Positions 1 to 7,622 of a stretch of 64,000 nt of DNA are shown piece by piece; position 1 is the stretch's first letter; each line of letters begins with the position of its first letter. A model generated the notes under the pieces. That model ran no database searches, was not told where the DNA came from, and worked only from the letters and a program-made list of their open reading frames with translations. A program made the position numbers and the translations under genes. This DNA comes from Cochleicola gelatinilyticus. GTDB taxonomy: Bacteria > Bacteroidota > Bacteroidia > Flavobacteriales > Flavobacteriaceae. The stretch lies in NCBI RefSeq assembly GCF_001637325.1, contig NZ_LRXL01000049.1, positions 1 through 64,000 on the forward strand, in the 5' to 3' direction.

Positions 1-405
1 CCTTTTTTAAAACTTTTTTGCACTTTTTTCTTAAACCTCTGAAACACCTCGTTTTAAAAAAAACACCTCGCAAATAAACCTTTTATACCTATATATTAGT
101 ACCAATACGACCCGGAAAACTGCGTTAGGGGCAAAAGCAACTGTCTGAGCTCTTTTTGGGGAATCGCATTCTCCCCAAAAAAGCGAGTGCGGATGGCCCG
201 ACCACTTCTCAAATTAAGCCATAAAAAGCACTATGAAAAAACAACCTGCAAATAAAATCAATACTTAAAATTGAAAATCCTAGTGGGAACGCCAAAAATT
301 TTTAGCGTAAAAAGAACGTAATTATTTAAGTTTACAAAAAAAGGCGAATTACTAAACTACACAGTAAGATGCTAATTTCCAAATAAATAAACAACTATTT
401 TGTTT
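1..405. other. Non-coding left edge
   Basis: I see no open gene here. The first 100 bases are rich in A and T tracts and carry a 10-bp direct repeat (aaacacctcg at 42 and 61). Read on the minus strand the A/T tracts resemble the upstream region of a flavobacterial rRNA operon, but that is only an impression. A hairpin element lies near 118-205 and is listed separately. The remainder up to the DUF4294 stop codon is AT-rich and featureless. Confidence 0.5.
118..205. repeat. Intergenic hairpin element (REP-like)
   Basis: A 10-bp perfect inverted repeat (tttttgggga at 153-162, tccccaaaaa at 172-181) is flanked by gcgttaggg on the left and gcccgacc on the right. That pair of flanks resembles a short extragenic element I associate with flavobacterial genomes. 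GC content rises locally against very AT-rich surroundings. Only one copy is seen in this window, so its repetitive nature is recalled, not shown. Confidence 0.4.
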
Positions 406-1095
406 TTATTTAGAATTCCAATGTGCTGTAAGATCTAGGTAATCTATTTCGAAAGCTGGTTTTTGGCGTTCTAGAAGATTTGATTGAAATGAGCGTTCGA
501 GAATATCTTCGATGAGATAGTCTTCTTTTTCTTTAAAAGGTTGGTATTCTTCTTTTAAGGAGATGTCGAACAAATTTGCGGTGGTGTTATACCAAAAAGC
601 TCGCCAACCAGTTCTTAGCTCTTTAACAAGCTCGAAGGCTGTTCTTCCGGTTTGTCTATGAATAAGTTTAACCAGAATCTGCCCTTCGGTATGCGTTAAT
701 TTTTTAAGCTTTTCTGAAAATTCTTCTTCGATGTATTTTTGTACGCGCTTTGTATATTTTTTTCGATCCCTTTTATTCTCAATATTCTTTAAGCGATCAC
801 TCATTGTTGTAAGTCTTTCTGCAGCTAACTTTGCATAAGGGTATACTTTTTTAGTTTTACGACGAAGGATTAGGTACCTGCGGCGATCTTGTTTAGAGTT
901 GAATTCAATTTTATTAAGTAATACTACTTCCTCTAAATCGATATATTCTCTAGGAATTGTGTCTCCCTCGATAATATAATAAAAGGTTTCGGTGGAATCT
1001 TTGTTCTTTTCTATAAAAGATTGAGGAGTTTGCGCCATGATCGAACTACAAACCAGCATACAAATACTAAAGAAGAACGGTACATACATTTTCAT
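406..1095 (-). CDS. DUF4294 family protein
   Basis: This is a 229-residue secreted or periplasmic protein typical of Bacteroidota. Residues 1-21 form a signal peptide ending near MAQ. The mature part is highly charged, with a long basic stretch (RRRYLILRRKTKKVYPYAK, about residues 71-90), then a predicted helical middle and the conserved GWRAFWYN segment. No catalytic motif is recognised and the family function is unknown to me. An exact -7 box on the minus strand lies 37 bases upstream (1133-1140), and the gene is divergent from the M42 peptidase. The start is the first of two close Met codons (MKM); the second is also possible. Confidence 0.85.
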   Translation of the reverse strand: MKMYVPFFFSICMLVCSSIMAQTPQSFIEKNKDSTETFYYIIEGDTIPREYIDLEEVVLLNKIEFNSKQDRRRYLILRRKTKKVYPYAKLAAERLTTMSDRLKNIENKRDRKKYTKRVQKYIEEEFSEKLKKLTHTEGQILVKLIHRQTGRTAFELVKELRTGWRAFWYNTTANLFDISLKEEYQPFKEKEDYLIEDILERSFQSNLLERQKPAFEIDYLDLTAHWNSK

Positions 1096-1132
1096 TCGGG
1101 CAATTTTGATAACAGGGTTACTAAAATCATTC

Positions 1133-1140
1133 CAAAATTA
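1133..1140 (-). promoter_or_regulatory. -7 box (TAATTTTG) for the DUF4294 gene
   Basis: On the minus strand this reads TAATTTTG, an exact match to the Bacteroidota -7 consensus TAnnTTTG, with a leader of about 30 bases before the ATG. I see no clear -33 TTG. Confidence 0.5.
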
Positions 1141-1175
1141 AACAAAATGAGTCGGCGCACTTATTAATTAATTGC

Positions 1176-1183
1176 TAATTTTG
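1176..1183 (+). promoter_or_regulatory. -7 box (TAATTTTG) for the M42 peptidase gene
   Basis: Exact TAnnTTTG match 24 bases before the ATG at 1208. It lies inside the upstream extension of the reading frame, so translation must begin downstream of it. This decides the start as MARSVLNKK. Confidence 0.55.
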
Positions 1184-1207
1184 ATGCTTCTAAAAAAAAA
1201 CACACTT

Positions 1208-2293
1208 ATGGCACGTTCTGTATTGAATAAAAAATCACTTACTTTCTTAGAGTCTTACCTAAATAATGCCGCCCCTACTGGATATGAATGGGATGGTCAA
1301 AAAATATGGATGGAGTACCTGAAGCCTTACGTAGACGAATTCTTTACAGATACCTATGGAACTGCTGTTGCCGTTATTAATCCTGATGCCGAATTTAAAG
1401 TGGTTATTGAAGGGCATGCTGATGAAATTTCTTGGTATGTAAACTATATTAGTGACGACGGACTTCTTTATGTGATACGAAATGGCGGAAGTGATCACCA
1501 AATTGCTCCTTCTAAAATTGTGAATATTCACACTGAAAAAGAGATTATTAAAGGGGTATTTGGTTGGCCCGCTATCCATACACGAAATAAGTCTAAGGAA
1601 GAAGCTCCAAAACCTGACAACATTTTTGTCGATGTAGGAGCAAAAGATAAAGAAGAAGTTGAGAAAATGGGCATTCATGTTGGATGTGTAATTACATATC
1701 CAGATACATTTCACATTCTAAATAAAGATAAATTTGTATGTCGTGCGCTCGATAACAGAATGGGTGGGTTTATGATTGCTGAAGTAGCACGACTCCTTCA
1801 TGAAAATAAAAAGGAACTACCTTTCGGTCTTTATATTACTAATTCGGTACAGGAAGAGATTGGCTTGCGAGGTGCACAAATGATCGCAGAACGCATTAAA
1901 CCGAATGTCGCCATAGTTACCGATGTTACGCACGACACCACTACCCCAATGATCGATAAGAAAAAGCAAGGGCTGGCTGAAATTGGAAAAGGCCCAGTAA
2001 TTGCTTATGCACCTGCTGTGCAGCAAAAGTTACGCGATCTTATTGTTGCTACTGCTACCGAAAATAAAATTCCTTTTCAACGCGCTGCACTATCCCGAGC
2101 TACAGGGACCGATACCGATGCATTTGCGTACAGCAATAGTGGAGTCGCTAGTGCTTTAATTTCGTTACCCTTGCGATACATGCACACGACCGTAGAAATG
2201 GTACATCGTGATGATGTTGAAAATGTAATTAAACTTATTTACGAATCTCTCTTAAAAATTAAAAATGGAGAGACATTTAGTTATTTTGACTAA
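1208..2293 (+). CDS. M42 family metallopeptidase (aminopeptidase)
   Basis: Cytoplasmic dinuclear-metal aminopeptidase of the M42 family (PepA/FrvX/TET type), which trims N-terminal residues from peptides. The family's metal and catalytic residues appear in order: His and Asp in EGHADE, Asp in RALDNRMGG, the Glu pair in QEEIGLRGA, Asp in VTDVTHD and His in RYMHTTVEMVH near the C-terminus. The length (361 aa) is normal for the family. The frame is open 36 bases further upstream, but a -7 promoter box sits there, so the ATG beginning MARS is preferred. A perfect 14-bp terminator hairpin follows, so the gene is monocistronic. Substrate preference cannot be read from the sequence. Confidence 0.93.
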   Translation: MARSVLNKKSLTFLESYLNNAAPTGYEWDGQKIWMEYLKPYVDEFFTDTYGTAVAVINPDAEFKVVIEGHADEISWYVNYISDDGLLYVIRNGGSDHQIAPSKIVNIHTEKEIIKGVFGWPAIHTRNKSKEEAPKPDNIFVDVGAKDKEEVEKMGIHVGCVITYPDTFHILNKDKFVCRALDNRMGGFMIAEVARLLHENKKELPFGLYITNSVQEEIGLRGAQMIAERIKPNVAIVTDVTHDTTTPMIDKKKQGLAEIGKGPVIAYAPAVQQKLRDLIVATATENKIPFQRAALSRATGTDTDAFAYSNSGVASALISLPLRYMHTTVEMVHRDDVENVIKLIYESLLKIKNGETFSYFD

Positions 2294-2323
2294 ACGATAA
2301 AAACATATTTTTTAGGTTATCTT

Positions 2324-2357
2324 AAAACATGCTACAGTACTTCTGTAGCATGTTTTT
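2324..2357 (+). terminator. Rho-independent terminator after the M42 gene
   Basis: A perfect 14-bp stem (aaaacatgctacag pairing with ctgtagcatgtttt) with a 5-base loop runs into a T tract. Confidence 0.85.
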
Positions 2358-2502
2358 AGTTTTACCTTAATACAATTACCATAAAAAAATGCATCGTTAA
2401 TTTTGCTCTCAACAAATACTACATTAAATTTAAATCGCTTTTGTTTAATCTTTTGTCTTTTCTTTAAGACAAAGTAAATCTGTTTTGGTCTATTTTTAGA
2501 TC

Positions 2503-3576
2503 ATGGTATTAAAAGCACCCCAGGTAGAAAAGGTTTTAAAGAACCCTATAAAGGCAGCAGAGCTTGCTAACCTGATTTATGTCACTGATAACAAATTAAC
2601 GATTCGACGGCACCGACACGGAAAAGGATTTTATTACACTTCACAAGGTGAAAAAATTGTAGACAAACCGTCTTTAAAGCGTTTTAAAGATTTGGTTATT
2701 CCTCCCGCTTGGAACGATGTATATATAACTCATCTTAAAAATGGCCATCTTCAAGTCGTTGGTAGAGATGAAAAAAATCGAAAACAATATCGGTATCATC
2801 CACATTGGTCTAAAATAAGGAATCAGACAAAATATTTTAAAATGGCTTCCTTCGGAAATGTTCTTCCTGAGATGCGTGCTCAGATTGAAAAAGATCTAAG
2901 ACTGAAGCGTATGAGCAAAAGAAAATGTTTGGCATTGGTGTTGCGTCTTATGGAAGAAACCCATATTCGTATTGGCAACGAGTATTATGCCAAGAAAAAT
3001 AAAACTTATGGTCTTTCCACATTGCGAACAAAGCACCTTGATATAAAGAAGAATAAATTGAAGTTTGAATTTGTTGGTAAAAAAGGCAAAAAACATTCGG
3101 TAACCTTAAAGAACAAGAAACTACAACGCTTGGTTATTCAAAGCAAAGAAATTCCTGGATGGGAACTGTTTCAGTATTACGATGAAGATGGTACACATCA
3201 TTGTATTGATAGTGGTATGGTTAACGATTACATTCAAGAATTGAGTGGAGATCTTTTTTCAGCAAAAGATTTTAGAACTTGGGCGGCAAGTAAAATCTTT
3301 TTTGAAACTTTATATAACTTCGGAATTGCTCCATCAAAAAAGGAAGCTGCTTCAAATATTCTAAAAGCATTCGATGCTGCAGCTAGTGGATTAGGAAACA
3401 CCCGGAATGTTTGTAGAAAATACTATGTACACCCAATTCTTTCAGAAAAATATATTGATGGAAGTCTTCAGAAAGAATTCGATCTTTTAGATAAAAATGT
3501 TTCTAAAACAAAGTACTTATCATCTTCAGAAAAAATTCTTCTTAAGGTTCTAAAAGAGTTCAAAATCAATTTGTAA
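2503..3576 (+). CDS. DNA topoisomerase IB
   Basis: Bacterial, poxvirus-like type IB topoisomerase that relaxes supercoils through a 3'-phosphotyrosyl intermediate. It has 357 residues: an N-terminal clamp domain (about 1-105) with the conserved IPPAW segment, then the catalytic domain. Visible active-site elements are the RIGNEYY segment (156-162), the TLRTKH segment (173-178) that should hold the catalytic Lys, DFRTW (256-260) and the C-terminal RKYYVHP, in which Tyr308 is the likely nucleophile. Basic residues are abundant, as expected for a DNA-binding enzyme. The gene stands alone between the M42 terminator and a lipoprotein gene. The start is the only good ATG before the conserved region. 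Confidence 0.93.
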   Translation: MVLKAPQVEKVLKNPIKAAELANLIYVTDNKLTIRRHRHGKGFYYTSQGEKIVDKPSLKRFKDLVIPPAWNDVYITHLKNGHLQVVGRDEKNRKQYRYHPHWSKIRNQTKYFKMASFGNVLPEMRAQIEKDLRLKRMSKRKCLALVLRLMEETHIRIGNEYYAKKNKTYGLSTLRTKHLDIKKNKLKFEFVGKKGKKHSVTLKNKKLQRLVIQSKEIPGWELFQYYDEDGTHHCIDSGMVNDYIQELSGDLFSAKDFRTWAASKIFFETLYNFGIAPSKKEAASNILKAFDAAASGLGNTRNVCRKYYVHPILSEKYIDGSLQKEFDLLDKNVSKTKYLSSSEKILLKVLKEFKINL

Positions 3577-3616
3577 GATTTAATACAAGGATAATGTGCT
3601 ATCTCGGATAAAATGA

Positions 3617-3624
3617 TATTTTTG
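3617..3624 (+). promoter_or_regulatory. -7 box (TATTTTTG) for the lipoprotein gene
   Basis: Exact TAnnTTTG match, 27 bases before the ATG of the lipoprotein gene. Confidence 0.5.
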
Positions 3625-3651
3625 TTTTTTATAACCTCATAATATTTAACA

Positions 3652-5121
3652 ATGAAAAAATTACTTTATTTATTTGTTTCGGGCTTAATTCTAGCTTCGT
3701 GTAGTGTAGACCAACCTGAAACTTCAGAAAGCAATGCAGATTTAGCCTATGATGCTTCTACATTAGATGCCTCTAGTTTAGGGAACTATAAAGGTGTTTT
3801 TACTACAAATAATTCTGACTACCGAGCAACTGTAGAAATTGATGTGCCATATTTCAATTCAGAAAATACTACTAAACAAAAGTCTTATCCAACAGCGTTA
3901 GTTTCTTTACAAAATGGAAAATCTTTTGTTGCCACTGCAAATAGAAATATTTCTCTAGGTGAAGAAATTACAAAATTAGAGTTTTCTGGTTCGGAAATGT
4001 CTTTTAAATTTTCTGTGAACGATGATGGAACAAGTCCAATAATTACAGATGTAAATTATAAAAATCTCAAGGGTGATATTTTAGTTGCTAAGAATACCTC
4101 TTTTGCTCCTGTAACCACTTTTACAGGTACTTACCAATGTTTTCAGTGTGGAAACTCCGAGCCAAGAACTTGGAATGTTGTAATAAGTGGAGATGCCACT
4201 GGAGATCAAACATATGCAACACAGGTTGAATTTAATGGAAATACATACTCTGGAGGTCAAGGATTACAAGAAAATTGTGTTGTTGACGGAACTAATTCAG
4301 ATATTACTTTTTGCACTTCAAGAAGTGGAGATGCAGGAAGTAATGTAGGATTTATGGTAGGTTCTAATGCAGTTGAATGGGAAGGACAAATGGGATATAG
4401 CAATAGCGCTCCAGACTGTTCGAGTCAAGTTGGTTTTTGGTATTTTAAAAGAGGATTGGAGGGTCAAAAATCTGGGACTTTCAAAACAGATGCTATGAAC
4501 CCAGAATCTCCTAATTGTTTTACTAGATTGGCTTTCGAGAATTTTGAAGATGACACATTAATGTATACTACAAGTGAACCAGAATTCACAAGTGGTAATG
4601 ACGATTATTTTACCAGAACAGATGGTTCTAATATCGGAGCTTCTTTTAATAATTTTTCTAACTTAATAGGAAATGGATATTTCGCAGCTCAAGATGTAGA
4701 TAGTCAAATTGGGATTCCAGCCTATATCATGTTCGAAAATATTAACATAGCTTCTTTTAGTACTGTTTATGTAGATGCTTCTTTTGCGGAAGATGATGCA
4801 TCTAATAATGACGAAGATTGGGATAATACTGATAATGTAATAATGGAATATTCTTTTGATGGTACTAATTGGACACCAATTTTAGCTATTACAAATGATG
4901 GTTCTCAATTTAACTCTGCTCCACAAATTGATACTGATTTTGACGGTGTAGGTGATGGTGTGATTATTACCGAGACTTTTCAAGATTTCCGTGTAGCGTT
5001 TAATAATAATGTAGCTAATAATCCTACTGCATCAGGAACAGTTGCTATTAGAATTGCGATTAATTTAAACGCAGGTGATGAAGATATTGCAATTGATAAT
5101 ATTCTTATAAGAGGATATTAG
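3652..5121 (+). CDS. Lipoprotein of unknown function
   Basis: A 489-residue lipoprotein. The signal peptide ends in a lipobox (LASC, Cys17), followed by an acidic, Ser-rich linker. Residues about 45-275 form a repeat-poor beta-rich region with a CFQC pair and further scattered cysteines, which suggests disulfides outside the cytoplasm. Residues about 290-489 resemble a jelly-roll module common at the ends of flavobacterial surface proteins (start LAFENFED, end IAIDNILIRGY), with acidic Asp-rich loops that could bind calcium. There is no T9SS sorting domain. It has its own promoter and a strong terminator, so it is a single-gene unit. I do not recognise a function. Confidence 0.85.
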   Translation: MKKLLYLFVSGLILASCSVDQPETSESNADLAYDASTLDASSLGNYKGVFTTNNSDYRATVEIDVPYFNSENTTKQKSYPTALVSLQNGKSFVATANRNISLGEEITKLEFSGSEMSFKFSVNDDGTSPIITDVNYKNLKGDILVAKNTSFAPVTTFTGTYQCFQCGNSEPRTWNVVISGDATGDQTYATQVEFNGNTYSGGQGLQENCVVDGTNSDITFCTSRSGDAGSNVGFMVGSNAVEWEGQMGYSNSAPDCSSQVGFWYFKRGLEGQKSGTFKTDAMNPESPNCFTRLAFENFEDDTLMYTTSEPEFTSGNDDYFTRTDGSNIGASFNNFSNLIGNGYFAAQDVDSQIGIPAYIMFENINIASFSTVYVDASFAEDDASNNDEDWDNTDNVIMEYSFDGTNWTPILAITNDGSQFNSAPQIDTDFDGVGDGVIITETFQDFRVAFNNNVANNPTASGTVAIRIAINLNAGDEDIAIDNILIRGY

Positions 5122-5138
5122 TAAATATATTCTTTTTT

Positions 5139-5171
5139 AAAACCCGGAAACGAAAGTTTCTGGGTTTTTTT
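5139..5171 (+). terminator. Rho-independent terminator after the lipoprotein gene
   Basis: A 12-bp stem (aaacccggaaac / gtttctgggttt, one G-T pair) with a GAAA tetraloop is followed by a T run. Confidence 0.88.
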
Positions 5172-5200
5172 ATGCCTCGTTTTTATGGTTGTAAAATAGC

Positions 5201-5230
5201 TTTGAGCAACTTTTGTTTTTCCTATATTTG
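5201..5230 (+). promoter_or_regulatory. Promoter of the MBOAT/SGNH operon
   Basis: A -33 element TTTG (5201-5204) and an exact -7 box TATATTTG (5223-5230) are separated by 18 bases, a full match to the Bacteroidota promoter. It places the transcript start just before 5240 and so excludes the in-frame TTG at 5213 as start codon. Confidence 0.7.
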
Positions 5231-5251
5231 CTCCATATAAAAACCAGTACA

Positions 5252-6685
5252 TTGTTATTCAATTCTTTTGATTTCGGACTTTTCCTCGTCATTGTATATA
5301 CAATATATTGGACACTCGGCGTAAAAAAAAGAGCCGCTCAAAACATACTTTTACTACTTGCTAGTTATTTGTTCTACGGTTTGTGGGATTGGCGGTTTTT
5401 ATCATTAATATTTTTAAGTTCTATTGTAGATTATTATGCTGCCATAGGAATGGGGCACTCTAAAAGTATTCGAAATAGGAAAATATTTTTATGGGGTAGT
5501 TTGCTTTGGAATTTGGGGGTTCTGTTTACATTTAAATATTTTAATTTTTTCTTAGATAATTTCACTTCATTATTTTCAATTGACACTTTTGAAACATCCT
5601 ATTATTTTTGGAATGTAATTATTCCTGTAGGTTTAAGCTTTTATACGTTTCAAACTATGAGCTACAGTATCGATGTGTATCGAAAAAGAATCAAACCAAC
5701 CCACAATCTCATGGAATTTCTTTGTTTCGTGAGCTTTTTCCCCCAATTAGTCGCAGGCCCAATAGAACGTGCTAAAAATTTACTTCCTCAGTTTCAAAAA
5801 GAAAGACATTTTAATCTAAAACAAACAAAAGAAGGATTACGGCAAATTCTATGGGGATTATTCAAAAAAATGGTAGTCGCAGATACTGTTGCTATTGCTG
5901 TAAATGCTATCTACATAGCGCCTAATGAATATGGTAGTTTATCATTATTGTACGGTTCAGCATTGTTCTTTTTTCAAATCTATTGTGATTTTTCCGGATA
6001 TAGTGACATCGCAATTGGTACTGCAAAGTTATTTGGGTTTAAACTATCTAAAAACTTTAACATTCCGTATCTATCAAGAAGTGTATCAGAATTCTGGCAA
6101 CGCTGGCATATTACACTCACCAAGTGGTTCACAGATTATGTATATGCACCACTTATTAAAAATAAAAAAAGAAGTTACGCCGCTAAAACTACCGCTCTTT
6201 TTGTAACAATGACGCTCATTGGATTTTGGCATGGTGCACAATGGACTTTTGTTGCATTTGGTTTATTTCAGGCCATTACAATTTCCATTGAAAGAATCCC
6301 GCTAAAAATAGGAAGTCGAAATGTGAGTCTTATTGCCTATCTCACTAAAATACCTTTAGGACTTACCATTATATATAGTTTTACTTTAATTATGACCTCG
6401 TGTATTTTTTTTAGATCACAAGATCTTACAATGTCATTTACCATAATTGAGAGAATTCTAAGCGGGGTACCAAGTGACCCTTTTAATTTTATTATTGGAT
6501 GGAGAATTTTGGTGATCCCTTTTTTAATATTTATTGAGGTACTTACTCGCTATAAAAACTATCCTTTTGAGCATCTTGAAAAGATTTTTTCCAGACCCGT
6601 GAGATGGCTTATTTATTATATATTTATATTTCTAATTTTCCGATATGCCGGACCCAAAGAAGAATTTATCTATTTCCAATTTTAG
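5252..6685 (+). CDS. MBOAT family O-acyltransferase (AlgI-like)
   Basis: Multi-pass membrane O-acyltransferase. AlgI/DltB-type members bring an acyl group, usually acetyl, across the inner membrane for transfer to an extracytoplasmic polysaccharide. About ten hydrophobic segments are visible. The MBOAT signature is present: EFWQRWHITL, then the catalytic His in FWHGAQWTF. The start chosen is a TTG giving MLFNSFDFGLF, the usual N-terminus of the family; the promoter lies just upstream and there is no in-frame ATG before residue 70. The gene overlaps the next one by 41 bases, so the two are surely co-translated. The substrate is not shown; a surface polysaccharide is likely. Confidence 0.9.
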   Translation: MLFNSFDFGLFLVIVYTIYWTLGVKKRAAQNILLLLASYLFYGLWDWRFLSLIFLSSIVDYYAAIGMGHSKSIRNRKIFLWGSLLWNLGVLFTFKYFNFFLDNFTSLFSIDTFETSYYFWNVIIPVGLSFYTFQTMSYSIDVYRKRIKPTHNLMEFLCFVSFFPQLVAGPIERAKNLLPQFQKERHFNLKQTKEGLRQILWGLFKKMVVADTVAIAVNAIYIAPNEYGSLSLLYGSALFFFQIYCDFSGYSDIAIGTAKLFGFKLSKNFNIPYLSRSVSEFWQRWHITLTKWFTDYVYAPLIKNKKRSYAAKTTALFVTMTLIGFWHGAQWTFVAFGLFQAITISIERIPLKIGSRNVSLIAYLTKIPLGLTIIYSFTLIMTSCIFFRSQDLTMSFTIIERILSGVPSDPFNFIIGWRILVIPFLIFIEVLTRYKNYPFEHLEKIFSRPVRWLIYYIFIFLIFRYAGPKEEFIYFQF

Positions 6686-7622
6686 CAGGCAACAAAAAAG
6701 TTTTGCGGCAAGGTGCATCTTGTTTTTTATTCCAGTTATTGTCGTATTCTTTTGTTTTGAATATGCAGTAACAAAAATCCCAACTAATTATGCCCTAATT
6801 AGTGATGTACTAAAAACAAATGGAGATACAATAAAAATAGCCATATTTGGCTCATCACAAATACAAAATAGTGTTAATCCAGAGTATATTGATTTACCTT
6901 CTATTAGCTTCAGCTCTACCTCCCAACATCATAATAGCGATTTCGAAATACTAAAACAAACACTTGATAGGCTTCCAAAACTAGAAATAGTTGCGTTTGA
7001 AGTTTCATACGGTCACTTTGAAATTCCACATAATTCAAAATACTTTTGGAAAAACAACCTCTATTTAAAATACTATGATGTAAATACATTTCAACGAACT
7101 ACGTATTTTAAGGATCGATTTTTAACTACTACAAGGACCGGTTTTTTTGCTAAACTTTTAGAAAGCTATTACATAAAGAAAAATTATAAATACGATTATA
7201 ATATTTATGGTTTCGATAGAGGGAATTATGCCGGTAAGTTTAAGAAATTAAACTATAATACTTCTGAAATTCTAAAATCAACTATTAAAAAAGATGTTCG
7301 GATTGATAGAATTGCCTTTAAATATAATGTACCGTATTTCTTCAACATGCTAGATTTTTGCAAAGAAAAAAATTTAAAAGTTGTTATTATGAGTCCCCCT
7401 ACATTTTTAAATTATAATGATAAAAGATACCCAGATGTGCTTCATAGACGCGATAGCATTCTTGAAATTGTTAAAGAAAAATATCAAAATATTTACTTTT
7501 TAAATGCTGAAGAGGATACTGACTTTACTGTAAAACATTTTAGAAATGAAAATCACCTTAACCCTGATGGAGCCAAAGTATTTACAGAAAAGCTTAACGT
7601 ACTACTTACTAAAATAAATTAA
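6645..7622 (+). CDS. SGNH-like membrane-anchored partner of MBOAT (DltD/AlgX-type)
   Basis: A 325-residue protein with one N-terminal membrane anchor (about residues 24-45) and an extracytoplasmic SGNH-hydrolase-like domain. The block I motif is GSSQIQNS (about 69-76) with the nucleophile Ser, and the C-terminal catalytic pair is in ENHLNPDGA. This layout matches proteins that act with an MBOAT enzyme to place acyl groups on a polymer, such as DltD with DltB or AlgJ/AlgX with AlgI. The 41-base overlap with the MBOAT gene supports a partnership. It converges on the AGCS gene with a 4-base overlap of stop codons and no terminator. Overall similarity to named families is low, so the call rests on motifs and context. 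Confidence 0.75.
   Translation: MPDPKKNLSISNFSRQQKSFAARCILFFIPVIVVFFCFEYAVTKIPTNYALISDVLKTNGDTIKIAIFGSSQIQNSVNPEYIDLPSISFSSTSQHHNSDFEILKQTLDRLPKLEIVAFEVSYGHFEIPHNSKYFWKNNLYLKYYDVNTFQRTTYFKDRFLTTTRTGFFAKLLESYYIKKNYKYDYNIYGFDRGNYAGKFKKLNYNTSEILKSTIKKDVRIDRIAFKYNVPYFFNMLDFCKEKNLKVVIMSPPTFLNYNDKRYPDVLHRRDSILEIVKEKYQNIYFLNAEEDTDFTVKHFRNENHLNPDGAKVFTEKLNVLLTKIN

Noticed and set aside
1172-1207. Upstream extension of the M42 peptidase (MLILMLLKKN...)
   Set aside because: A -7 promoter box lies within it, and the family N-terminus begins at the later ATG.
5925-6206. 93-codon frame within the MBOAT gene
   Set aside because: It is a shifted frame inside a clear membrane enzyme gene, with no signal of its own.
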